Shown piece after piece: positions 1-11,122 of a stretch of 20,177 nucleotides of DNA; the stretch's first letter is position 1; each line of letters opens with the position of its first letter. Location: the NCBI GenBank assembly GCA_028565635.1, contig JAOXYB010006234.1, forward strand, positions 1-20,177, written 5' to 3'. Origin of the DNA: Phoronis ovalis (Eukaryota; Phoronida; Phoronidae). The notes under the pieces were generated by a model. It saw only the letters and a list, made by a program, of their open reading frames with translations. It ran no database searches and was not told where the DNA came from. The position numbers were made by a program, and so were the translations under genes.

Positions 1-28
1 TATATATATGTGTGTGTGTGTGTGTGTG
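1..28. repeat. TA/TG dinucleotide microsatellite
   Basis: The window opens with a run of TA units that changes into about ten TG units. This is a simple compound dinucleotide repeat, probably truncated by the window edge. No gene function is implied. Confidence 0.85.
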
Positions 29-79
29 CAGCATATGATAACTTTGTAGGTTGATATGTATTCTTTGTCTTCAAATATT

Positions 80-297
80 AGTCTGAATAAATCCATCCAT
101 CTGTACCTTTTCAGCTAACGTCTGGGCTTAACCAAAATGAATTTTTGTTTATTGTCTCAAAAAGCAGAAGAACGATAATACCAGAGTTTATCTATATAGT
201 CCGCTAAGCAAAAAGCAAGCTTCCCCGGCGATACCTATTCAAAATGAGTCATAATGATAGTGGGTACGGGACACAAACGGATGGATTTATTCAGACT
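80..297. mobile_element. MITE-like element with 19-bp perfect terminal inverted repeats
   Basis: The 19 bases at 80-98 (AGTCTGAATAAATCCATCC) are the exact reverse complement of 279-297. The bases just inside each end are also partly complementary. The 218-bp unit has no coding capacity, as expected of a non-autonomous DNA transposon (MITE). It is flanked by a near-direct repeat, TTCAAATATT at 70-79 and TTCAAATACT at 301-310 (one mismatch), which may be a target-site duplication. If so, the right boundary is 300, because three bases (ATG) lie between the inverted repeat and the flank. I cannot assign a superfamily. The terminal repeats are seen directly; the MITE label is inference. Confidence 0.7.
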
Positions 298-1586
298 ATG
301 TTCAAATACTAGCATTTTAAAATCCGACACATTAAATTTTAAATTACAGGCACAATGACAATGCTTCTGCTGTTGGAGAAAGAAGGGGGCTACTCTTATA
401 CTCTACTCTAATAGTTTTGAATTTTTAACCCGTGTTTAAATAAAGTTTTTTAATTCTTAAAAAAAAATTATGTAATAGTTGAACTCGTAATATACTATAC
501 CTGTTTTACGTTTAACCACAGGAGCACAAGAAGAGGAACAAACTGGAATAAAAATTGATAGTTGACAGGAAACAAACACTCAGTTAATTAAAATGCGATT
601 ATAAAATCGAAAAACAAATTATTTGTAAAAGTTGAACTCCTTTGTGTTTTTAAAATTACTGTACAATTATACAAAGACTTACTCAGAAAAAGACATATTA
701 ACACCGTACACTTTTTCATTTCAAGAGACAAGTAGCAATATGGAAATATGATAAAACAAATTATATTCTTCAGTATAATGCTGCACTTTATACTTGTATA
801 GCACTCCTCTAACTGCGCAGAAGGATAGTTATCTCATGCAAACTGTAACATTTTTATGTAGAAAATAATCATATCTATTACTAACGATGTGTGCATATAG
901 AGATATCAATGTAATTAAACATCTAACACCGATAACATACAAACAGTACTGGTGGATACAGTTAAATAGAAACACCAGGCTATTTACAATGTTTCGCACT
1001 TGGAAATTAACTGTGCCCAAGGGGCTCACTTATGTAAATGGTGGTGGGTCCACATGCGCGAGCATAGGTTTAAAAAAGCCCCTAAACGCTATATAGCCTG
1101 CTGGAAAGCACCCCTTTGAAAGACTTGCAGGTTTAAAAAGTTAACCTTTTGGCAGACTTCACTCAGGAAAATCATCACTAGGCAGATTAGTAAACATGTT
1201 GCCGCTCGATCGTGTTAAGCCGCCTTAATTTTTCACATCTGATTGTGTAAAACGTGTCCTGTTTTCTTTGCATCTGTATGAAAAGATGAAAAATACACCT
1301 TTTGGCAGTTCTGCTTTCCTTGTAAAACAATTACACCCTATTTGTCAATGTCTATCCAAATATACCCTTAACGCTAAACGCACGTGCCTGGTTGAAAAGA
1401 AAAATATCGCTTTTCACACAATGTTTTTGTTCATGTATGTGGACCTGCCCTTTGACCCATGTGCCCCCCGGAGATTGTGCCGCTCTTTCCAGACTACAAC
1501 TACATATGTTGTAATTCTAGCTGCGCTATGAGAGACAAGAACAAATATGGAGAGATGTATTATAATATAGAAAATAAACATAACTG
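298..1586. other. Non-coding intergenic DNA
   Basis: This is AT-rich sequence with only short chance open frames. The stretch at about 1020-1500 is somewhat richer in GC and in C-runs, which could reflect a decayed repeat, but I see no domain, terminal repeat or splice-supported exon. No feature is called. Confidence 0.5.
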
Positions 1587-1650
1587 CTAGGAATGATGTG
1601 TACATATAGACAAAACTACTAGGAATGATGTGTACATATAGACAAAATAG
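1587..1650. repeat. Two-copy 32-bp tandem duplication
   Basis: The motif CTAGGAATGATGTGTACATA followed by TAGACAAAA occurs at 1587 and again at 1619, giving a period of 32 bp. The copies are nearly identical, so this is a recent local duplication or the remnant of a short minisatellite. No function is visible. Confidence 0.85.
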
Positions 1651-2925
1651 GGTAATTGCACAATATCCTGATGATTACATTTCACTTGTCTGCACGTACG
1701 CTGAATGTCGTACGTTATTAATGCATTCAGTTGCTTGTATATTGTTGGCTGATGAACAATGAAACCAAATGGTGTGATCTCGATCTAGATTTTGATGGTA
1801 ATAATGCTGATATTTTATATATCGCTACATCAGGTTAACTGATTTGATTACTTGACCAAAAATCAAGTCTCGAATAATAACATTTTTATACCAAGAACAA
1901 CTTAACTTTATCTAAAACAATTGACAAATATGAGCATTATCACTAGCATCGATCGCATTCATAGTTCAGCATATTGTGATGCCAAACGCACACAGTAACG
2001 GAACGGGAACTGAAATCGATTGCGTACCACAGCAATACCGACATTATCTGGTGGTAGTGCTGAAAGTTGCAAAGGACTAATCCCGGACCTCATAACGTGA
2101 CTTTACCACCTGCAAATGTGTGATAAACCCTGAGGCATCATCTTTTTTACAAACAATAACAAACAATTTTATGTAAAAGAAAAACTTGAAGCAATTGTTT
2201 CTTGACATTGCCATAAAAAAATAAAACAAACTCTTATATCTTGAACATATAGTATGCTTAAAAGCAAGCTTTATTTATATATGCCAATTTTATGTGTAAG
2301 GCAAGCATCACACAATTATACAGTAAAAATATTATTTCAAAGCTGTATATATATTTACAGAAAATTGAGCAATTTTTACAAATTAAAGTCCTTAAATAAA
2401 ATCGATAAAGCAGACAGAATTTGTGCATGCTCTTAGTTTTAAAAAACAACTGAAATCTGTGATCATAAAAATAAGTTTGTCAGCATTGTACATAAGAAAT
2501 GACTGGTATTCTGACGTAAACAAATGTGTTTCATCGATTTCCGAATTTTAACCCTTAAATTTTTTAGCATTGCACTAAATTTAAAGAATTATAAAAACCA
2601 TTGACTTGTCAAAACATGGTATATGAAATTCGTTTCATAATATCAACATAAAGTGAGAAAACGGTTTTTCTAGTTCGTTTTTGTTCACAAAAGTGGGCAT
2701 CCATAACATAACACAACTATAACGTGACGGAAATTAATGCAATTTAAATATAATAAACAGTTTTCTAAAGTTTGTATTTGTCACGTGAGTGACTCAAAGT
2801 TGCTGTAATTGATCGTTTGTTGTAATGTAAATTGAGAGCACCCAAATGAAATTCTAATAAGATGGGTATCGATCATTGAGCAATTTCGACGATACTATAT
2901 ATATCCACACCCCGGCTGTCACGAC
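1651..2925. other. Intergenic DNA including probable 3' UTR of the minus-strand gene
   Basis: This is AT-rich sequence without a supportable exon. It lies directly downstream of the stop codon of the minus-strand gene ending at 2926, so its right-hand part should be that gene's 3' UTR. The only canonical minus-strand AATAAA I noticed is at 2270-2275, about 650 bp past the stop. Whether it is used cannot be judged from sequence alone. Confidence 0.4.
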
Positions 2926-5390
2926 TCACGGTCCCCAGTCACACCTTGTCATGTACCCACGTATGTATTTATTTCCCATGTACCTAACTTTGCAATTATC
3001 GTATTCAGCCATAAATGTTGATGGATACTGGGTTGTCAGATAAGGAGTTGTACCAGAGGCGACGGGATACGGAAGTTTTACAACTTGTGGTTCGGCATAC
3101 GTTCTAACACCAGGGTTTTCTCTAGGATTCTTTTCAGCAGAACTAAAATTTGGGGGGATAACACTGAAACTAGCAGACTTAGGGGTACTTAAACCAGCTT
3201 TTACGGGATCGCGCATTTCCATTGGGTTAATCTTAATATTCAAACTACCGATAGGGCCTATCACGCCATTTTTAACACTATTGTAAATGCTGTTTTTAGG
3301 ATATTGACTGAAGATGTATGCTTGGGTGGGCAATGGTTCTCCCGTCACCGGATCACGATTATAAGCGTTACGATAATGAAGATCATTTCTAGGGTTTAAA
3401 CTAGTTCCCGGAAAATCGGGGTATGCATCCTGATTTGTTGTTCTCTGTCCTTGAAGACCAAAACCCTCTTTAACATTTCTCAATCTCATAACATCATTAT
3501 AACTCGGGGGCGCTGATGGAGGCCGCGGATCAAGAAGTGTATGACTTCCGTTCCAGGCCCAACGATCTTTTATATCCGTTCTTTGACTTATTGGTACGTA
3601 TTTGTAAGGTGAATATCCCGGCTGGGCTAAATTTGGATCCGAGCGGTGACCGAGTTTAACTTCTGGCAATACGAAACCATGTTCTTTTGGATGGGTGTAC
3701 TCTGCCCTAGCACCTGGATATTCGTACGGCCAGGGTTTCCATTTAGAACGAGTAAATTCGGCCGGACTGATGTCTTCAGACAGCCATTCAGGGTTTATCG
3801 TAAAGTTGCCACGAGCAGGTGGACCATTTGTCTGTAAAGGGAAATATGTATGATTGCATATAACCTTATTAAAAAATTAAATTTTTAATGAGTTTTGAAT
3901 TTTGATCAATTTCTCAGTTAAGGATGATAGAAAAAATTCAAGAATAATATCGACAGTTGACTATAAGAATGACTCGCTATATGTATATATCTGTATTTCT
4001 GGAAAAGAAAGGACGTACCGTGTATACTTGAGCATTGTAATGGTTGTAGTCTTCTTCAGGGGGACATTTTGGCCTGTAACAGAACAAACAAAATAACTGT
4101 CTCGTCTAATATTAGATAACGCCAACTATAGGTGTTAATGCATAAATATTTTTCCAGTATTCACATCATTTAAGTCGACTTGTACGTCCGAATCTGGGAC
4201 TAATTACGTAAAGGCTAAAAAAATAATATTTTAATTATGAATTCAAATAAAAGTGCATGCAGCAACCATCGTATGCATTTATTAGTATTTCTGACAATAA
4301 TTAAACTTATGTATGTTGAGTAGTGCCTGGTAGGTTCTAGTGCGCCAGAAGTATAAGATGAAATTTAAAAATTTTAGGTTTTTAAGTTTTATTTAACTCC
4401 TGTACATAAAGGTGATAAATACAAAATTAATTTTTCATTTTTTTTTTATTATAATATTATTATGGTGCGTACACGTAAAAAGGGGCATAATTTTTTACAT
4501 CTAAGAAAGATTGCGTTATTAGAAACATGATACCTTGTTATAAAACGCGTCAGTAACATACAATAACCCTTGAGCACAAATATAAAGACATCATTGTAAA
4601 GATTTATCACGTTTATTAAACTAAACAGAAGTGATTTATTACCCTTTTCAAATAAGCCCTGCCCAAATAAAGGATTTTCCATAATACAGTCAAATAATTT
4701 GCGAATCTGTTGAACAGAATTACTTGATAAAATTGAAGTATTGACAACAAAATTACAGTTATTTGTTTATAACTCAATAATAGATTTCTCATCATTTCAT
4801 TGGGCGGAAGAGAACAATTATTCATAAATTTTTAATTAGTCGCATAGCAATGTACCTTGGTCACCGAAAAGTACAGACAGTAAATATTGTTAACAGGCGT
4901 CCGCTTCTAGTATTTCTAACATTTTTACTTTCTCAGCAGTGAAAGATGAAATTTTGTAATCAGAAATCAGCAATGGCTATCTGTAATGCACGCAGTAGCT
5001 TCAATTGTATTGATTGTCTAACACCGCGAAAGGTTTCGGGATTCCATTGCATACGTCCCTGTCCTGTTCACGTTTTTCACTCATACCGTATACTATATTT
5101 TCGAAAGGTTGTAGACAAACTATGAAGTGTTCTCGTTATGCTTCGTATTACTTACACACACATTTTGCACAATGGTGCCCCTCTTGTGAACTGTCCTTAA
5201 GTAGGTACCTCTGTGCCAATTATAATGACAGAACAGACTGAGAAATATAATAAAGGAACTAGTAGAAAAATTGTGAAGCATAAAATACAAAAACTTGCCA
5301 TATTCCCGGTTGACTAAAACGGCTGTAACTTGGATAGGTAGGCCTTGGATATACAATCTGGCCTAATGCGGATTCCATGCTCACCGCCAT
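2926..5390 (-). CDS. Unrecognised 350-aa Pro/Tyr/Asn-rich protein, three coding exons, GC-AG first intron
   Basis: Coding exons on the minus strand are 5390-5299, 4073-4019 and 3831-2926 (92, 55 and 906 nt), joining to a 350-residue frame ending in TGA. The start ATG has a strong Kozak context (CACCATGG), with a second in-frame Met at residue 5. Intron 2 (4018-3832) is GT-AG, phase 0, with donor CACG|GTACGT. Intron 1 (5298-4074) fits only if the donor is GC: ATATG|GCAAGT joined to TTACAG|GCC in phase 2, which reads ...QPGIW-PKCPPEE... smoothly. I recognise no named domain. The protein is rich in Pro, Tyr, Asn and Trp, has no signal peptide or membrane segment, and carries a PPSY motif (PPxY type, residues 157-160). 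It has many short aromatic/proline stretches. That composition resembles small cilium or sperm axoneme proteins such as microtubule inner proteins, which is inference only. A perfect CRE lies about 110 bp upstream of the ATG. The exon structure is well supported; the function is not. Confidence 0.8.
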
Positions 5391-5498
5391 GGTGGTGTTA
5401 TCTTGTCTGAATTAACAAAAACTTATTAGACAGCTTAAAACATCACACACCAGGCAAGTACAGCTCTCCGACGCGGTTTCCTAGTGATGTGACCCCGG

Positions 5499-5512
5499 AT
5501 GTGACGTCACAT
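5499..5512. promoter_or_regulatory. Perfect CRE palindrome upstream of the 350-aa protein gene
   Basis: ATGTGACGTCACAT is a perfect 14-bp palindrome containing the full CREB/CREM/ATF site TGACGTCA (5502-5509). It lies 112 bp upstream of the start codon at 5390, in a locally CpG-containing stretch (about 5465-5560) that looks like the promoter. The nearby GGTTTCCTAGTGATG (5475-5489) weakly resembles an RFX X-box, but its right half matches poorly. The palindrome is certain; its use is inferred from position. Confidence 0.55.
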
Positions 5513-7954
5513 GTCATGTCATTCTGAATTACCGCCACCTTCTGGCAATTTGACGTTGTGTAAGAAATATTGCATACTGGTACCAGTACAGCTGAAATTC
5601 CCAGCGAAAGTATTTTCTTTTTTAATTTATTTTATAAAATTGTAATTTCTAAGTTGAAATATTTATAACCCAGTGGTAGATAAAATATCTGCAAAAAATA
5701 AGGAATATAAAAAAATGTTAATTATAACACTTTTAAGTTTATTTCAATAAACAAAAGTAAAGCAGATTGCACCAGCACACATCATAGCATTACAACACCT
5801 GTGTAAAAAAACTATTTTTAAAATAACAGTATCATGTAAACTAACAAGACAAGGCTAATAAAACTTTAAAAAACCATTCTCAGAATCATACATGGCAATT
5901 TGACCGTGCAAGATGCTGCATATATGGTCGGGTAAGGAGATAGAAGATTAAAGAAACACATTTTTCTGCAATTTTAATGCTATCAAAGATATACAGTTTT
6001 GAACAGTTATTTATTAAAAACAATAACTACTTTATACTTTCATTTGTTCTACAAAAATGGAGTAAAAAAAATGGAGGATCCAGCATAAAATAAACTTGAC
6101 ACAATTGGACAGAACTATGGCCACTATAGGTCCTATACCGATGTATTGTTTCCTATTCGAAATTAACAAAAAAGATCAAAATTCTCATACAGCAATGCTC
6201 CGATGGTCTTAGTTTGGTATTATCAAATGAAAAATATATAAATATTTTTGTGGCACAATATTTGTTGAATTTTAATTCAATAAATAATAGCGTCTCACGG
6301 GCATCTACATTGATTTTCACTGGTTTTGACCATCCGACTTGTTTACACGCAAAGATTTCTACTTTCTTAACTTGACAATAATGAACTAAGACCATCGTAA
6401 TATTGCTGTATCAATAATTTCATAGTACAGGTGAGTTTTTATTAAATTGGAAAGATGATACTTTTTGAACAGGAAAGTGTTAGAACTAATACGCGAGATA
6501 TTGGGCCTATGCTAGGACTATGGTCACTATACATATATGATTCCACCTTTCATATACCAAATAGACTCATACTGAACTATTTGATATTATTATTGTTGCC
6601 TTGTTTTGATTTATGATACAACATGAGCTGAAGGCCTCTTTTCGATCTGATTCATCAGTAGAGAAATTAATGCAAAGCTGAAGTCTTATCTTGATGGTGC
6701 TGCCACCTAGTAGCATTCTTTTATTTTAACCATTCTTTTAAAGTAAACATGTGACATCTTATTGTACTACTAAATAATTCTGAGACTTCCCAATCAACAC
6801 AATAGTTAAATCCAAATTTTATGTCCTCAACATACACATACAGTTTTTGTTTAAAGCTACATACACGAAAGCCCATCTAAAACAAGTTAAGCTACAAAAC
6901 AAAATGGTGCTTTCAAAATAAACAAATAATGAACTTCAACTAATTCAAAAAAAAAACATTGCATATTTTTGGTTTAACTGCATATAACAAAATAACCTGT
7001 ACTCACATGTAAGCTAACAACTTTTCATATCACAACCACTATAATTCCTAACAACACAGTGAAACAAACTAAGATTTTTTGATGACGTATGTTCAGTCAT
7101 ATATGACATAAATTGTGGATATATAAATTACCTAAATGTAAGTTTGGAAAATCTAAATAATCTCAGATCTTTATGCAACCATGTATAAAAGTAAAACAAT
7201 ACACAGTACACTTCTCAAGCAAATTTTTAAGCACCGTAGTTATTCAGAAATAAGTAAATTGGCCAATAAATTACATTAAAAAAAAACAATTATGAATTTT
7301 TTTCAAGAGGTTGTACCCATAGAACAAAGAATCTGTGTACTTGCACATTTCACCATATTCCTGATACTTTACAATGTTCAAAAGAACACTAGATAAAGAT
7401 TAAGTAAAGTAGTGGAATTACGTGAACAGTTACACTAACAAATGAAAAATTATGAATCTATGATTGCAAAATTTAATACAAAATTTAATAAACTGAGGCC
7501 TGCAAAAGAGTATTTTTACCATTTAAAGTGATTGCACTTATTTTAAAGATTGTCACTGAAAACAAAAATGTTCTAAAATAAAAACTGCAATATAGAAGCA
7601 ACTTTGAGCATTAACAATTTGCGACACCTGTCTTAATAGCACTATGTATAAAACTATTGCACTACTAACATAAATACATATTTGATTTCAATCAACTACT
7701 CATTGCATGGAATTCATATATTTTTTTTCATATCATACCTACACAAAAATTTCAGTATGTAAAGATGTGCGAGTCTAGACTACTAGCACACTACATTAAA
7801 AACGTGAATTCCAAGTGATTACAAAATGTTTTCTATACTGATTCACTATTCAAATATCTTCATCATTTTTGTATACAAAACAGATACTATTGACATACAT
7901 GGCACACTACAATTTTCCCTACTTGGTTTACTTCATCTGTTGACATCATTCTCA
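5513..7954. other. Intergenic DNA and probable long 3' UTR of the minus-strand GTPase
   Basis: No exon can be supported here. The stretch is very AT-rich and lies directly past the stop codon of the minus-strand Rac-like gene (stop at 7955), so much of it is probably that gene's 3' UTR. Minus-strand AATAAA hexamers occur, for example, at 6720-6725 and 5738-5743. The second would give a 3' UTR of about 2.2 kb ending roughly 350 bp from the start codon of the neighbouring gene. Two CTCF-like cores (5534-5545 and 6702-6713) are discussed in the findings. Confidence 0.4.
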
Positions 7955-10900
7955 TTACATAACACTACACTTTTTCAAACCAGTATGTTTTGAAGGTCTT
8001 GGTTGTAAAACAGCTCTGATTGCTTCATCAAATACCTATTTAGAAAATTGTTTTAAAAAGTAAAGTTTTATTGATGTGTTATCTAAATATAGCATGGATA
8101 TGCGACCTTGTTAACACAATATACATTATATTTTAGTATTTGGCTTATAGTGCAATATTCATATAAAAAGTACCGACCGCTTGGAGTTCTAATGTTTTTT
8201 TATAATTTACTTTATCGGAAAAGACAAAAACCCCAACTCGCACAAATTCTTGTGGTGTTGTCTGATTCAAAATATTTTTTTCTTTCAACACTAAAAAAGA
8301 AGCCCGATCAACTTGGTTTTTAAGGGCTTTCATCCATTACACAACTTTTACTTTTGGAGTGGCCTAAAAGCAGGTTGCGGGTAGTCGCGCAGGAAAGTTT
8401 GAAACTCATTCAAAGCTAGATTTATAATAGCCACTAGCTGCTTCTGTACTCCTAATTATATGAACATGCATAACAAAAAAGTTCAGTATACACTGTGACA
8501 GCATATCCTGCGTCAATACAAGTTCTGAAAAGATTAATAAGTAATAGAGTATTTGTATGTGCTAGGAGATATTAGTGTTTAGAACCCAATCAAATTTATA
8601 AGGTGTGAATAAACATTCATGCAATTCTTGCCTTATTCATTCACAGAATACATAATTTGGCTTGGATTGTGACCACTAAGGAGCCAGTTAGTGTATGCAA
8701 ATGGTCTACTGACACCATGTTATCATTAGTCAAGAATATCTAACAATTAGTTGTAGACAGATAATCAGAATATTACTGCAAACCACACTAATTCTTATCA
8801 GCTGACGAACTTGAATAATTACAAATCATACAGAATAACTTCCCAAAAGTTTGAAACAAATAACATTATACCTGTCTAAGTCCTCTTTGTGTTAATGCTG
8901 AACATTCCATATATTTATGAGCTCTAATTTTTGATGCTAATTTTATGCCTTGTTCTCTTTTAATAGGGGTAACACCTTGAGATGTCAGCTGACCCATTGC
9001 ATCTTTGTCTTCTCTCAAATCAATTTTTGTACCTAAATTGTAATGATAATCAAAGACTGACAATAGGAACTGGTGATATTTCATGTATCTATGCGCAATT
9101 CTCTAAATTTAAACAGAATTATATACATTCAAGACCTTTCCAGTGAGAAGTAACTTAACTATAACATGAAATTTACATATATTTTTTTTATAACACATTT
9201 AACCATTTCTTAACATATTTTATAGGCTGGAAATCTTTGCAGAAAACACTCACAATCTGCAAACTTGGTCAATTTTTTTACAATTTCTTTAAAAAAACAA
9301 GAACTAGTACTGCTACTGTATGTAACATCTATTTTCTTACTGCAAACTTTTTCCTGATAGAAGTAATTTAAGAAAAAAAGTTGTTGCACCAGATGTCATG
9401 CCTGAAGATTTACTAAAATTATTGTCAAGTTGGCAGAATTGTTGAATGTGTGATTTGGTATTTTAAGACAATGTTCTATTGAAAGCAATGGCAAAGAGCT
9501 ACAAAGCGGGAGTTTTACACTTCCAATAGCAGATTTGACAGTTACGTGCAAACATGACATGAAATGCCTTTAAATTACATTTTACTAAATCACATTTATT
9601 TACCAATAAGTAAAATTGGTGTATCTGGACAATGGTGCCTAATTTCCGGAATCCATTTTGTATTAATATTTTCAAATGATGACGGGCTAACCACACTGTA
9701 GCACACAAGGAAGACATCAGTCTGCAAAAAAAGTTATAAAGCTCCAGTTCTGCATTCACATTACTGGGATGTTTTCTCTGATGATGTGAGCTAACGTATT
9801 GAATATTTCGCAAACGGACATAAGTATTGCCTTAATTGTGCACTTTACGTTAAGATATTGGATACAACAGACAGTTCAGTTTCAAATAAAGTTTTGTAAC
9901 ATTTGGTATGCCGGCCTATGTACTAGAATCTAGGCAATCGTATGCTGGGCATGCAAATAAATTTATTTTACTGTCACATCTTAACACTAAGCATTTTGTA
10001 CAAAAGTGCAAAAGTTGACACAGGCTGTGTGCCCAAGATAGAGGTCACTGGCCAATTCTGATCAATGATGAACGAGCACAAACTTGGAAAAATCAGATAC
10101 AAGTGATTATTTATACCTGAGGATAAGATAATGGTCGAAGTCTATCATAATCTTCTTGTCCAGCTGTATCCCACAGAGCTAAATTTACAGATATCCCATC
10201 ACTCATCAGTGGTGCGGTGTAATTGTCAAATCTAAAATTAATTATTTAAAAATTGTCGGACATTTTTAGCTCTTTATCAAGGAAATCTCTGAATTTGCCG
10301 GGGACAAAATTTGCCTGACTGTACTAAACTATTTTACCACATATATTTAAATGAAGAATATCAAGATTTAAAATCTTATCACTCCTTCATACCAGATTTA
10401 AGTTTTGCCTTCAGAGTGAATATCGTAGGACTGAGAATCAAATCTATAATTCTACTATATTTTTCATTTTTTTCGTCATTTATACAAACTTTTCAAAACT
10501 TATACCTCAATAAAAACACATGAAATTGCAAATGAGGTCTCAATGCAGCCTGCGATCCAACTCAACGAAAAAGCTGGAACCCATGTTTGTGAATGGGTTT
10601 TTGAAAAAGCCCCTATATGCATTTTTCCAGTTTTAAATTTTGAAACCTTTTCACTGACTAAAAGAAATTCTAGATACCTTTTTAGCAGTGTTGTATTGGA
10701 ATTGCAATACTTTGGAAAATGAATCTCCCTAATTGTGTACAGATAATCAAATAAGAAAAATTAACCCTAACTGCGTAACATGCTTTGTTTTTAAAATTAA
10801 TACTTTTTACACGTTTTTGTCCACAAACATCCACTGATTTGAGTCGGACCCCCAGGCAATGCAGCTGGCATTTTAATAATAAGCTTGACTTTTGCATGAA

Positions 10901-11103
10901 ATGTATGATTAAAATTACATTAAGGATGAAAAACACAAAATGTTAAAATATCGTAAGCTCTTCTTTAATAGGTGTCACACTCACACTGTAGGTACATATT
11001 CTCCAGGAAAACTGTCTGTAGTAAACGATATCAGCATACATGTCTTACCAACTGTACCATCACCAACAACAACACATTTGATAGGCCTTCCTGCCTGAGA
11101 CAT
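7955..11103 (-). CDS. Mtl: Mtl/Mig-2-like Rac-family small GTPase
   Basis: Five coding exons on the minus strand, 11103-10985, 10231-10117, 9721-9604, 9032-8872 and 8035-7955, splice by GT-AG introns of phases 2, 0, 1 and 0 into a complete 197-residue Rho-family GTPase. Visible motifs are the P-loop GDGTVGKT (14-21), switch I YVPTVFDNY (36-44, effector Thr39), switch II WDTAGQE (60-66, catalytic Gln65), guanine-binding TKID (119-122) and ECSAL (160-164), then a Rho insert region. It ends in the prenylation box CSVM (194-197) after a weakly basic tail (KK). Thr in the P-loop where Rac has Ala, together with TDSFPGEY and KIDLRED, matches fly Mtl and worm Mig-2 better than Rac1, RhoG or Cdc42. 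These proteins act at the plasma membrane, switching actin dynamics through WAVE and PAK-type effectors in cell and axon migration. All key residues are intact, so it should be an active, cycling GTPase. RhoG-like naming is possible but fits less well. Confidence 0.95.
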
Positions 11104-11104
11104 G

Positions 11105-11122
11105 GTGGCTACAAAAAAGTAA
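11105..11122 (-). other. 3' splice site in the 5' UTR of the Rac-like gene
   Basis: On the minus strand the start codon is preceded by a pyrimidine run and AG (ACTTTTTTGTAG|CCACCATG), with the AG at 11110-11109 and only five bases (CCACC, a good Kozak context) before the ATG. This looks like a genuine acceptor and predicts a non-coding first exon and the promoter upstream, at higher coordinates. Confidence 0.6.

Noticed and set aside
1268-1531. 87-codon plus-strand open frame
   Set aside because: It has no protein-like composition, no domain, no splice support and an overlapping minus-strand frame of similar size. Treated as chance.
8108-8333. Open frames on both strands inside the last intron of the Rac-like gene
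   Set aside because: They are low-complexity AT-rich frames within a well-supported intron and have no recognisable domain.
9499-9813. 104-codon minus-strand frame overlapping GTPase exon 3
   Set aside because: It is in a different frame from the conserved GTPase exon (9604-9721) and is simply its shadow plus flanking intron.
10578-10599. Small hairpin AACCCAT/ATGGGTT in intron 1 of the Rac-like gene
   Set aside because: A 7-bp stem is expected by chance at this scale, and there is no supporting context.
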